DNA from: Erigeron canadensis | Lineage: Eukaryota; Streptophyta; Magnoliopsida; Asterales; Asteraceae | Direction: 5' to 3' | Length of the DNA stretch: 64,000 bases | NCBI RefSeq assembly: GCF_010389155.1 | Contig: NC_057769.1 | Location: 16,616,735 to 16,680,734, forward strand | Shown: positions 11,156-23,127 of the stretch, in pieces | How positions within the stretch are numbered: position 1 is the first letter of the stretch | How the letters are laid out: the number at the start of each line of letters is the position of its first letter | The notes under the pieces: model-generated | Told to the model about the DNA's origin: nothing | The model's input: the letters and a program-made list of their open reading frames with translations, nothing else | The model's database searches: none | Made by a program: the position numbers and the translations under genes

Positions 11156-12209
11156 TGTTATGTCCCAGAGGTGTAACAATATACTAAGGTATAATGTACA
11201 CAAGTAGTTGTAGAGGGGAGGGGGGTGAATACAACTGCTTAGTTTTTCCTATACTTTCTTTTATAAAAGGGTTTTAATTGATCCGATAAGTATATTAAAC
11301 AATGTGAGTTATAAGAATCAATAAAACAGTAAAACAGAAAATAAACATTCTTAGGCACTTATTGCGTTTTTCAAATGTAATCCTTTGTTACGAAATAATC
11401 TATACAAAGAATTACAGGGTTGTTGCGGAAACAAGATAACCTACAATATCTAAACAACCCTATGAATTGATAAACAACAATTGAATAAGTTCTTTCTCAA
11501 TAGAAGCAGCCCAAGCTGACTTCTCACAGACGAGGCTGTGTATAAGAGCAAAGAGAACTTTTTGTGAAGAATGATTCAAAGGAATGTCACACATATGCCT
11601 TCAAGGATTGTAGCTTTTATAGGCGAAAGCTTCAAATTCACTTGGTGTCCAAATAAGCCACGTCTTCAATTATGGTTGGATGATCAGGGAATATTGGAAC
11701 GTGCCTTCATCGTACTTGTGGTCCCCAAAACCTGCAGCACGTCATTTTGATTGTCCAATGAGAGTATGGACATGCATATGTAAGTAAACCACCAACCCAT
11801 ATTCTAGGAACCTTCCTAGTCACGTCATACGTCCTTATCAATAAATCCAGGCTGTAATCTTCACTGATTGTTTAGACACATATTGCTCCTTTGTCAAGAG
11901 CAAATCTGTCTAAGTGTTTCCAAGCTGACTGCTAATCCCAAGCTGTCTTCCACCAACAACTTGATATTCTATCTTCAATCCTCTTCTTTGATTTGGACTG
12001 AATGCTATAACCATTTGATGCAGCTTCAACAACACTTGCTTCCATAAGATAAACAATTACAATATATGAAGTATGATCTGAGTCAGTTACAGATCACAAG
12101 CTGTGTCAGCTTAGTCTGACCCAGATCAAATTACAAGAACCAAAAGATTACTAAGTATTTATATATCATATTTGTCATCAAAGTTTACAAATAGCATTGG
12201 GACTCAACA
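11156..12209 (-). repeat. Element 2 LTR (3' LTR in element sense)
   Basis: A 1,054-bp repeat closely matching 23128-24183. It starts TGTTATGTCCCAG and ends GGGACTCAACA on the plus strand. Confidence 0.97.
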
Positions 12210-12223
12210 ATCTCCCACTATTT
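12210..12223 (-). promoter_or_regulatory. Element 2 polypurine tract
   Basis: The sense strand reads AAATAGTGGGAGAT immediately before the 3' LTR start TGTTGAG. As far as I recall this is the PPT form typical of Sireviruses. Confidence 0.85.
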
Positions 12224-12507
12224 GATGATGACAAAACCTACACCTTTATCTAACTATCAGCTTATAAGGAATCAAAGTAAAATATTACTAACAGATTTGA
12301 CCCTTTGAATCTTTTGGGTTCTTTTTGATTAGACTAGAAGTTGTAACAAGAAAAGCTGATTGAATATATATAATGAGCATTTCAAAGGAGAATATCTTAC
12401 AAACACTTCACTTAATTTCCTAAGATAACTACAGTTTCTTGTTTAACTTCAAATGAAGGGGCAACTGTTACATCAACTTTTCTATCCAATCCTTCCTCAA
12501 TGAGAAA
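12224..12507. other. Element 2 3' untranslated region
   Basis: Noncoding sequence between the stop of the 3' ORF and the PPT. Nothing else recognised. Confidence 0.6.
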
Positions 12508-15500
12508 CTACTCGTACCCATTTCCTTGTTCCCAAAAATTGACACAGAATCTGTACAAGGTAAATAGGTGCATTGTTGTTACCTGTTTCAGCTCAGTAGT
12601 TCTTTGAAATACAAGTTGCCCTCTAGCATTTGCAAAATACATCCCATGCTCAGGCTCAGTAATGTGCAATCCACACTTTGCATCTTGAGTGCTAGCAGGC
12701 AAAGACAGATTCAGATGACCAAGAAGTTTATCCAGAGCTTCAGGTGCCAATTGCTCAAGTAGTTCTGAAGGGTTTAATTGCCTGATGAAATCTGTGTGAT
12801 CCCCTTCAGGACCATCGAGCTTGACATGTTTTGTTCTTCTTCTTTTCAAAGGCTCTTCAGTTTCTTCTTCTTCCATGTCATAGTATCTTGGTTTTGGAGG
12901 ACTTGAGACATCAATCTTGTTTTTCACAATAATAGCCAACTTCTTCTCAAGTGCTTCCATGACAGTCTCTCTATGAATGCTGGGTTGTTTATAGATGATG
13001 TCATATAGCTCAACCCACTCAGTGTAACCTAGATCAAACAGCTTGTCAAGATCATAGGTTTCCCAAGTATTTCATAGCCTTCTCTAGTACATCTGATGCT
13101 TGGAGTGGATTGATTCTTCCTTCTTTTTAATATAACCTGAAGGATGGTCTGTGGATACTTTATGTGATTCAATCTTTCCTTTGTTTTCTTGATATCCACA
13201 GCTTCCCATCTAGCATGAGCTTTGGAACTATCCCTAACATCCTTGACCTTCTGTGATGGTTTGGAGTGAACCACCACCTTTTTCTTCTCTCTTTCTGCAG
13301 CCTTTCTCTTTGATCCCACAACTGGTAATACTTCCTCATCTTCCTTATTAAATTGTTCTTTAAGTGCTTTGGCCAATTCAGGATCAGACTCAAGAGCTGT
13401 CAGCTTCAATCTTTCCAACCTGTCTTCCACAATCATCTTGTATGCATCCTTGATGGATACCTTCATCTCTTGAGCTCTTTTAGCAGCAAACTCCCAGTCT
13501 TTTTCTTCTTGAGTCAAGACCTTCACACCACTTGAGCCTTCACCAGATACTCTTTTCTTCATCATAAATTGACTCAAAGAGGTGGTGTCATCACTAGAAG
13601 TTGAATCAACAACTGCAACTTCTTTGGAAGCTGGGACAGCTTGTGCAGGGACAAATTGCGAAGACTTTCCTTTCTCAGCATCTCCTTCATCAAATTCCTT
13701 CCTTATCTCTTCAACAACATTCATCACAATATCGGTTTCCTCCCCCTCAACAATATCACATTTCCTAACAGCTTCCTCATTCTTTCCTTCAGATCTTTCA
13801 CCACCAGACTCAGACTCTGGCATTTTTATCTTCTCCTCAGCTTCCTCATATGGATTAGAGCCATAGACAACCATTCTTCTATCAGTGGCCTCTCTTTTCC
13901 TTCTAGCCTTGGCATACCTTTCATCCAACTTCTTTAAGTAAGCCTCAGTTTCTTTCTCTACAGCCATTCTTTCTTGTTCAATTTCAGCTTCACTTCTTTC
14001 ACTTCTTTTCTTTTTCTTCTTCCCCTTTTTGTCATCATCAGTTGAAGGAAATCAGCTTACTGGAGTAGCAAAGATTCCACTGAGTCTTGAATTTATCATG
14101 TCAATTCTGAAGTTGTTGGCAGCCCAAGATCTATGAAGATCAATGAAGTCATTATGAAGATTGACCATGTTGGATTTTACACCTTTTGAGATATCCACTA
14201 ACTCTTTCTTGAATTCAGTTTGTGACTTGTTAGAATTTCTTAGTTCAATGGATACATCTCTAGTGAACTTGATTGCATTCTTCTCAATCTGACCAAGAGT
14301 ACTCTTGTTTAATTCATTTTGTTCAATCATAGCTTTAGTCAACCCATCAAGAGACTCTGTCAGCTTGCTCTGGCTCTTCTCCATATTCTCAAGTGCCTTT
14401 ATCACCCTTTCTTCAATTTCTTTGTGATCTTGACACAACTTCTCTACCTTCTTATCCGTCAATTCCTGATCCTTTTGGATCTTGACCAATCCTTCAACCA
14501 ACTTTAAGTTCTCAACCTTAGAGGTTGATATGAACTCAGTGAGCTGATTTACCATATCTAAGGATGAGATAGTGGCAGCTTAGGAAGGACTTGCAGTTGG
14601 CCTAAAGACCACCGACTCTGGAAAGAGCAGCCTGCAATCCTTAAATTCAGGGTCATTGGGCTCATATAGAAGGGGGTGGAGGCTAAGGGAGTTTTGGTGC
14701 ATTTTCTCATGAGAATGAGTCTCATGAGCAGATCTTTCAGAAATGATGATGTGCTGAACAATCTGAGAAGGATTGACATGTAATTCAGATTGAGGGCCAG
14801 TGCGAATTTGTTGATCTTGATTTTGATCAACACCTCCACTGGCATCTTCCATCAGAGCATCCTTTGAGGATGGATGGGCAAGCACATCATCGAATGAAAA
14901 ATCACTTCCGGAGATAGTGATATGATTCTCATTGACATCGTGAGGACCATCAATGGTTCCCTATGCTGCACAAGGGGCTAACATGACCTCCAAGAGAGCC
15001 ATGTAACCTACAGGATCCCTCTGTCCAAGGACAGATGCAGACACAGACCCTGCAAGTGTAATGTTAAGGGTAGATGATTGCCCTTCAACAGAGGTGTGTT
15101 GTGTCACCAAAGTATCACGAGGGAGAATTGAGGCCTGTACCCCTCCTTGTGATCTAGAAGGGGCATTGACAGCCAGTGTAGACTCAGAGTGTTAAAAAGT
15201 AGGAGTCTGACCAGCTTGGGGAATGAGAGCAGTGTCACTTAGGCATTCGATGCTAACATCCTTTGGTTGATCATCCTCAGTCAACATGTGCACAGACCCT
15301 GACTCTTTTTGGATCTGGGCAGGATCCTTTGGTGTCCCTTTAGTGATATCATCAACCTTTTGGGAGGCTGATGATGGCGAATTAGGCTTAGACACAGTAT
15401 GACCTTGGGAGGAGGTCTTTATTTCAATGTCTTCACCCTGTTTGGAGGGTTGGACAGAAGTAGTTGTCCCCTTTGACTCATCTACACTCTTTTGGGAGAG

Positions 15501-16835
15501 TGCAGATGGGCGTGGTGAATCCGGCTTATCAGCTTGGGTGGCAGAGTCAGCTTTGGAACGTTCCTCAGCTTCCAATGCACCTTGGGAGACTTTAATTCTT
15601 ATGGTTGTTTTGTCAACCCCTAAAGTTGATATATTTCTCTTAGATCTTTTTTTTTTGTATACATTGCGAGGTACTAAGTCCTCAACAATGGGTCTTTTGG
15701 AAGCGGATTTGGAAATGGTGGTTAAGGGTGTGGCTAGAGTGGCTGATGTTGTGGCCAACTCTTCACCCTCAGAAGAAGAAGAAGGAGTAGATTTGGAAGA
15801 GTTTAAGGGTTCAAGAGATTGAGTACCTTGACTCTCCTGATTGGCAGATTGAGTGTTGGACTCAGATCGCGTCGAAGGAGAGGCAGCTTCCTCTAATGCT
15901 TGTTCCCTTTGTCTTTTCCTGCAGAAATCAAGGTAAACCTGCATTGCTTGGGTTAATCCCTCCGCAGTTACCTTGGGACTGTTAAAAATATTAGTATTAA
16001 TGGCCTTGCACTCCACAGTCTGGCCAGTTGCCAAACTGAAGTCGCCATCAACAATTGCTTCGATGATGAGACCAAGAATTCTACCATAAGGTATGGTAAA
16101 AGTCTTATTGTTGACTCGGCCAACTAAGTCTTTAAATATAAGTCTTGCATAATCTACTCAGGTCATAGTGACCAAGGAATAAAAAAGTTGTAATTCAAGA
16201 ACATTAGGCTGATCAAAGCTGCCTGCCTTCATTTGTAAAGATTTACATAAGGTACTTAGAAGATAATTCCAAATGCCAGTTAAATATTTCATTTTAACCA
16301 CTGAAGCCAATGGACCTGAATATCCACAAATAGGTAAAATGTTTTTGGCTTCAGTGTGAAAGACAACATTTTCATAATCATCTTCAGGCATGTAAGACAG
16401 TTCAAAAGCAGACCTAAGTCTTCTTAAAGTAATGAATACCTGTTTCTTACCATTAAGAATGGTGCCTCGAATTACGGCATGTCCTTTCTTCGTCTGACCC
16501 ACCACACAGCTTGCTCAAAATTCGCAGAGCATGTCTTGGTACACCATATCCGACTTCATAATCAATATCTTGCCAAAGGGATGATGCCATAAAAAGGCAA
16601 TCATTTCATCATAACCTTCTGCCCAAGAAGGTGGACGAACATTGGCGGAGACAAGACTGATGATCTTGATTTTACCAGTATCAAGATCAGTCGGGCTTAC
16701 AACTACATCAGAACCCACAACATAGGGTGAAAGCTTGACTGCGCTTACCGGAGCTGGGTGTAAAAACCCAGATTTAGATGAGGAATCGTTATTGTTAGAG
16801 TTATTAGCAGATTGAGATGATGATGATGAAGCCAT
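12508..16835 (-). pseudogene. Element 2 3' ORF (LCEFW-family protein), decayed
   Basis: The frame opens at ATG 16835 (MASSSSSQSA) and stays in one register to about 13050. Stops lie at 16515 (TGA in LCEF-stop, where sister ORFs have Trp), 16158, 15192, near 14960, 14580 and 14052. A frame change near 13058 then leads to the last part, 12960-12508, about 1,440 codons in all. N-terminal domain: HHPFGKILIMKSD, MLCEF, an LRRLRSAFELSY segment, CGYSGPL and VDYARLIFKDLV. A basic patch (YKKKRSKRNIS) follows near residue 395, then Ser/Thr/Pro-rich sequence. Next come a long coiled coil at 14555-14052, a KKGKKKKKRSERSE cluster and a Lys/Glu-rich C-terminal region. No signal peptide or membrane segment. 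Role unknown; it occupies the position called env-like in Sireviruses but does not look like an envelope protein. Confidence 0.8.
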
Positions 16836-16974
16836 TTATAATTAGATAATTAAAGAACAAAAGAAAAAGATTAAAAAATTTGATGGAACAAAACATAGAT
16901 TAGGTTAAAATAAGATGAGAGAAAAATAAGAGTATGAAAAAAACACTTTGTTTGGGACAAGGGTTAAACAGAGT

Positions 16975-17099
16975 GTATATATATATATATACATGTTTGA
17001 AAATAACCATTTGGAGGGAAGAGAGAGAAATAATTTGATTGGATGAGAACAACTAGTGGGGGGTACTATTGCAGTAAAAGTCCGTTGCCTCCACACGTG
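16975..17099 (-). promoter_or_regulatory. Promoter-like region upstream of element 2 3' ORF
   Basis: In sense orientation there is a G-box core CACGTG (17094-17099), then a TATA run GTATATATATATATATAC (16975-16992). About 140 bp of pyrimidine-rich leader follows before the ATG at 16835. This looks like a plant gene promoter and 5' UTR placed between pol and the 3' ORF. Confidence 0.5.
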
Positions 17100-17340
17100 T
17101 TACTCACTCATTGATCAGGAAAAGATATATAAGTTAAACTGAATAAAATATGCAAAATAATAAAACGCACTGAGATAGTTAATAATAAAAATAGCTCCCA
17201 AGCTGGGTCAACTCAGCTTACCCATTTTAACTTGATTTTTACCAAGTAAAGACAGGTAGTCTGTGTCAAACACAGCGTGCCCTTAAAACTTTAACAAAAT
17301 TCAAAGGGGTTGAATTTATCATTACTTATCACACTACCTT
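17100..17340. other. Element 2 spacer between pol and 3' ORF promoter
   Basis: AT-rich, noncoding. It contains the repeated words CCCAAGCTGGG and TCAGCTTACC typical of this element family. Confidence 0.5.
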
Positions 17341-20300
17341 TCACATATTTAGCATTCCCAGCTTACTTATTAGAAAATTGAACCTGTTTTCATCCAATGG
17401 CTTGGTGAACAAATCAGCAAGTTGATTCTCAGTTGGAATGAAGTGTAGTTCAACATCTTCTTTCATCACATGATCTCTGATGAAGTGATATCTGATATCG
17501 ATATGCTTGGTCCTAGAATGAAGTACTGATTGTTGGAGATTGCTATGGCACTTGTATTGTCACAAAAGATAGGAGTCTTTGAGGCAGTGATATCATAATC
17601 TTGTAGCTGAAATCGCATCCACAAAATTTGTGAACAACAGCTCCCAACAGCAACATACTCAGCTTCCGCTGTAGAGATGGAAACTGAATGTTGCTTCTTG
17701 CTAGACCAACTTACAAGTCTATTGCCAAGCAATTGATAAGCTCCAGAAGTACTTTTTCTATCAATCTTGCAGCCTGCAAAGTCAGAATCTGAATAGCCAA
17801 TTAGATCAAATCCAGAGTCTTTGGGATACCAAAGACCCAGATTGGGACTACCTTTAAGGTATCTAAAGATTCTCTTCACTGCTTTAAGATGTGATTCTTT
17901 AGGATTAGCCTGATATCTTGCACACAGACATGTAGCAAACATAATATCTGGTCTACTAGCAGTCAAGTAAAGTAGAGAGCCTATCATACCCCTATAAGTA
18001 GTGACATCAGTGGGTTTTCCACTTTTATCTTCACTAAGCTTATCACCAGTTCCCATAGGAGTTTTCACAGGTGAGCAATCACTAAAACCAAATTTGTTCA
18101 GTAAATCTTTAACATATTTTCCTTTATTTATGAAAATACCATTTTTGGTTTTTTTAACTTGTAAACCAAGACAATAGTTAAGTTCTCCCATCATGCTCAT
18201 CTCATACTTTTTAGACATTAATTTAGAAAACTTTTTGCAAAGTCTTTCACTGCTAGAACCAAAAATTATGTCATCTACATATATTTGTACAAGTAAAATA
18301 TCACCATTGTATTTTCTCACAAATAAAGTCTTGTCAACATTACCTCTTTTGAACTTGTTTTCTAATAAGAATTTAGATAAAGTATCATACCATGCTCTTG
18401 GAGCTTGTTTGAGGCCATTGAGAGCCTTGTCAAGCTTATACACATGATTAGGAAACTTTGAACTTTCAAAACCTGGAGGTTGTTCAACATAGACTTCTTC
18501 TTCCAATTTCCCATTCAGAAAAGCACTTTTCACATCCATTTGATAAACCTTGAAGCCTTTGTGAGCAGAGTAAGCCAAAAACATTCTAATGGCTTCCAGT
18601 CTTGCTACAGGAGCAAAGGTTTCATCATAGTCAATCCCATCTTCTTGTCTGTATCCAAGAGCTACTAATCTTGCCTTGTTTCTGATCACAACTCCTCTTT
18701 CATCCATCTTGTTTCTGTAGACCTATTTGGTTCCAATCACAGTTTTAGAATGATGAGGTCTTGGAACAAGTTCCCAAACCTTGTTTCTTTCAAACTGTGT
18801 TAATTCATCTAGCATCGCATTTATCGAAGATGGATCTGACAGAGTTTTAGCAACCTCAGTTGGTTCCATTTTACTCACAAAATTGACAAACATGCAGAAA
18901 TTGCCTGTTGCCTTCCTTCTTGTTTTTATACCAGATAAAGGATCACCAATGATTTGGTTGATTGGATGACTCCTTGTCCATTTAGTTACATGATGGGTAT
19001 TATTTGATTCTTGGAAAATGGGCTGACTCACATTAGACGTTCCAGCTTGATCATTTTGAGGAATCAAATGGTCAGCATGGATTGGAGTTGATGGAACAGA
19101 GTCAGCTTGGGAGTCACTCACTGGAATAATTTCTTGAGAAGGATCAGCTTGCATATTTTCAAAAATAGGTAACTCTTCTTCTTCAAATACTTGCTCCCCC
19201 TGAGTTTGAGCATTCTTATTTTCAATTGGTGGATTAGAGGGAGGCTCATTTTCAGGAACAACCAGTTCTTCAAAATCAATATTGTCATCTTCAAGTAGAG
19301 AGCAGTCTGGCTTGGAGCAGTCTTCATCAATTGTCAAGTTTACAGAGTTTTCAATAGTTTTGGTTCTTTTATTGTACACTCTGTAGGCCTTCATCATTGT
19401 GGCATATCCAAGTAGGATGCCTTCATCTGCTTTTTCTTCAAACTTGCCAAGATGGTCTTTCTGATTCAGAATGTAACAAGGACTGCCAAACATTCTTAGG
19501 AAACCAATTTCTGGTTTTCTCCCCCTGAGAAGTTCATATGCAGTTTTCTGGTGTCTTTTCACAACAAGAGATCTGTTTTGAGTGAAGCAGGCTATGTGAA
19601 TAGCTTCAGCCCAAAAATGAGGCTTGACATTGTTTTGTGCCATCATGGATCTGGCAGCTTCAATCAGGGTTCTGTTTCTTCTTTCTGCAACTCCATTTTG
19701 TTGGGGAGTTCTTGCTGCTGAGTACACTTGTGAAATACCTTTCTCACTGCAGAATGAGTTGAGAGTGACATTCTTGAATTCAGTGCCATTGTCACTCCTC
19801 AACTGCCTAACAAGCCTTTTGTATAGTATTTCAGCTTGCTTGATGAAATGAATAATACTATCAGCTGCATCACTCTTATGCTTCAAAAAGAAAACCCATG
19901 TATATCTTGAATATTCATCAACAATGACCAAAGTATACCTCATTCCATTAAATGAAGGAGTACTTATTGGTCCAAACAGATCCAAGTGCAGCAAATCTGA
20001 ACAACTGTCAATGGTTGAACATGTTTTTGACTTAAAGGAAGCTTTGTGTTGCTTACCCTTTTCACAAGGACCACACAGCTTGTCCTTCTCATATTTTATC
20101 ACTGGCAGACCAAACACCAACTCTTTCTTACACAGCTTGTTGATGTCTTTGAAATTAATATGAGACAGCCTCTTATGCCACAACCAATTCAACTCGTCTT
20201 GATTCTTTGACATGAAACATACTTCTCTAATCACAGTTGCACTTCTCATATCAAAAGAATACAAGGAATCATCTCTTTCAGCAATTAACACCACATTACC

Positions 20301-20600
20301 TTCCAAATGCAGAACAATGCCCTTATCAGCTCGGAATCTTACTTCATAGCCAGCATCACACAATTAACTCACACTTATCAGATTGTGCTTCAAGCCATTC
20401 ACATAAGACACTCTTCTAAAAGTAAGGGGACCATTTGACAAAATGCCAAATCCTTCAGTTCTTCCTTGGGAATCATCTCCAAATGTAACACTAGGACCAG
20501 CGCTTGTCCTAAAGCTACATAGCAGGGACTTACATCCGGTCATATGCTTAGAACACCCACTGTCCAAGTGCCAGGTATGTGCATCGTGATAGCCCTGCAT
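17341..20600 (-). pseudogene. pol: Element 2 pol (PR-IN-RT-RNase H), decayed
   Basis: Starts at ATG 20600 (MQGYHDAH), 11 nt beyond the gag stop and in the +1 frame relative to gag. Protease motif WHLDSGCSKHMTG is intact at residues 10-22. Integrase zinc residues are at WHKRLSH and CGPCEKG, and the catalytic motifs [16 protein letters not shown] and NGVAERRNRT are present. The RT has [13 protein letters not shown] and IYVDDIIFG. RNase H has [18 protein letters not shown] and FCDNTSAIA. Defects: TAA at 20364 (Gln in sisters), TAG at 18723 (Trp in sisters) and a frame change near 17525, after which the usual HFIRDHVM end continues to TGA at 17341. Domain order PR-IN-RT-RH makes it Ty1/copia. Confidence 0.95.
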
Positions 20601-20613
20601 TTTCAATAAGATA

Positions 20614-23058
20614 TTAGTTCATTTTGGGAACCCATCCAAGGATGGGTTCACTAGAGCTGACCACAGGGTCTGACTCAGATTGGGAAACAGATTCAATATT
20701 CTTATCACATTTAGAAACTCATTGTTGCTTAAGCTGACCCTTGCCAGATTTGAAATTCTTTCTTGCAACATTTAGAGTTTCCTCTTGAACAAAACCTTTG
20801 CCTATTCCAGATTTCTTACATTCAGACCTTAATTTACTTTGATCAACAATATTTGAATCAGACACACTTGTAAGTAAATTAGTGTCATTAGAAATCTTAC
20901 CTTTTCTGGACTCTTCAAATTTAGAAATTATTTTGTCAGAGTCAGATTTTAGGTGGTTTGGATTAGACACAGATTCGGTTGGTAAAACATTTTCATTTGA
21001 AACAGACTTCTTATTCTTCAGAATTTTGCTCTTTTCTTTTGGAACAACATGATCTCTAATCTTCCTTTTATTTCTTTTTGATTCACCATTGTTTGACTTA
21101 AGTTTTGAATTTGACACAGATTGGGTAATTGATAGTTTTGATAAATCAAGAGTTTCCTCGGGTTTTAATTCAACTACCCTATCAGATTCAGACACAGCTT
21201 CAGCAATGGTTTCACCAACTTTCTCAGGATCATTAAACCCAATACCAGACTTCTGAACCAATATAATTGGTTTAGAGTTCTTTCCTTTGATTTGGACTTT
21301 GGGTGGTGAAGGAGGCTGATAACAAGGTTCCATGGCACAGACTTCACAGATAGCAATAGCTCTATCATAGTCACCATCAAAAATAGCTTGAACTTGATGA
21401 GGAACTTGCACATTAACACATTTTGCAGCTCTTTTGGAACCAGTGCACCATGATTCAGTTATATGCTTGATTTTCAAAAACTTTTCTTCTGAAGTTTTAG
21501 CTTCAGTGGCCAAAATAGCATTTAATTGCTTTTGAGCTTTTACTTCAGATTCAAGCTTTTCAATGGTGAAATTCGTTGAGCTTACTTCTTGTTTTAAAAT
21601 TGAAATTTCCTTTTTAAGTTCTTGATTAAAGTGTTTTTGCAAGAGAACCTCATCACCAAGTCTATTTAGCCTTGACAGTTTTTCATTGTCACACAGATTA
21701 GAAAAGATATTTACCTCAGGTGGAGCAGTCTGACTTGAAGATGCCTTGTGAGCTGACTCAGATTGCTGTTGAATCTTGACAAGATCCTCAGCAAACTTTT
21801 CTTTAGCCATAAAGCACTTGGCATCCTTATACTTCTCATCATCAGAGGAAGTGGCACTCTCAGCCCAGTCTTTGGTTATCAGACTCTTCTCATCTTTTTC
21901 AACTTTCTTACTCAGCTCAGCCACTTGTGTTTTCAAGGCCTTGTATTTGGTCTTGAGCTTTGAGTATTTTTCATTTCTTCCACCTTTGGATGGCACAACT
22001 TGAGAAGACTCTTTGGATCTACAATCACCAGCCATGTGTCCAGGCTTACCACACTTGTAGCAAGTGACCTTGGATACGTCAAATGGCTTATTGGTCTTAT
22101 CAGCTTGCCCACTTCTACCTTTTCCTTTGAATTTATTGAATGATCTCCTTCTTATCCTTTCAGCTAAGAAAGCCACCTCATTGGCTAAGTCCTCACCATC
22201 AGATTCATCAACATCAGATTCAGAACAAACAGAATTTGTGTTAGAACTCACAGGAAGAAATTCATTGATGCATGGAATGATCTCATTAGAAATTGAACTA
22301 GGGTGTTCAGTCATAGATGCAACAAGTGCACTAGCAGGCTGACTATAAGAATCACCCATAGCAATTAGTTTCTCAGCTTCTGAACATTCTTGATTATGAA
22401 AGAAACCAAAAAGTCCAGGGAGATCAAGATCTTGATACACAGAATTTAGTTTCACAGAAGAAATATAATTATTCCATTTAGGTGGTAATGGATCAAGAAA
22501 TTTACTTTTCAACACATCAGTTTTCTTAGTAATTCCAACAGCATCTAAATCATTCATTAAAGCATTAAAGCGGGTATGAGTGTCAGTCAAGGATTCATTT
22601 CTCAATGAGAAAAATCTCTCATACCTCCTGGTGAGAGTAGTAATGGTAGATTCCATGGAAGTAGAGCAACCCTCAAACATGACAGTCAATGTACCCCACA
22701 TTTTCTTTGCTGTAGAACACATTTTAATTGAATGGTAAATGTCTTTAGGCACAACTTGGACAATGAAGTTACGTGCCTTCACATCCAAGTTGGCCAATCT
22801 CCTATCCTCATCTTCTCAATCTGCCTTGTCCTTAACAATGGATTTGACTTTGGCAAGAATGGTTGGTTGACCTTCCCTGACCACAGCATCAATCACAACA
22901 GTCGATGTAGGAACATAAGGACCATCCACAAGGATGTCAGGCATATTGTTGTCAATGGATTCAAGGAACAAAGACATACGACATTTCCACCCACTGAAAT
23001 CATCTTTATCAAACATAGGTGGTCGAGTAGAAGAACCATTATCAACATACGATGACAT
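20614..23058 (-). pseudogene. gag: Element 2 gag, decayed
   Basis: ATG at 23058 (MSSYVDNGS), about 814 codons to TAA at 20614, with TGA at 22816 (Trp in element 3) and TGA at 20719. Capsid-like N-terminal region: FSGWKCRMSLFLESID, then the conserved RYERFFSLRNESLTDTHTRF. The CCHC knuckle CYKCGKPGHMAGDC is at about residues 333-346. A long Lys/Glu-rich coiled coil and a Ser/Lys-rich tail end in GWVPKMN. Gag would form the virus-like particle and bind RNA in the cytoplasm. The extended post-knuckle coiled coil is characteristic of Sirevirus Gag. Confidence 0.93.
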
Positions 23059-23113
23059 TATGCTTTAAAAAAGGAAAATAAGCAAGATCAAGTCAAGTTA
23101 ATTCTTAACCCCT

Positions 23114-23125
23114 GCTCTGATACCA
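23114..23125 (-). promoter_or_regulatory. Element 2 primer binding site (tRNA-iMet)
   Basis: The sense strand reads TGGTATCAGAGC two bases inside the 5' LTR, complementary to the 3' end of initiator tRNA-Met. Confidence 0.92.
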
Positions 23126-23127
23126 CT

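Noticed and set aside
13582..13937. Plus-strand Ser/Phe-rich frames opposite the element 2 3' ORF
   Set aside because: Antisense shadows of a Lys/Glu-rich coding strand.
12508..16835. Calling the 3' ORF an envelope gene
   Set aside because: Only its position matches env-like ORFs; I see no signal peptide, membrane span or glycoprotein-like region in any of the four copies.
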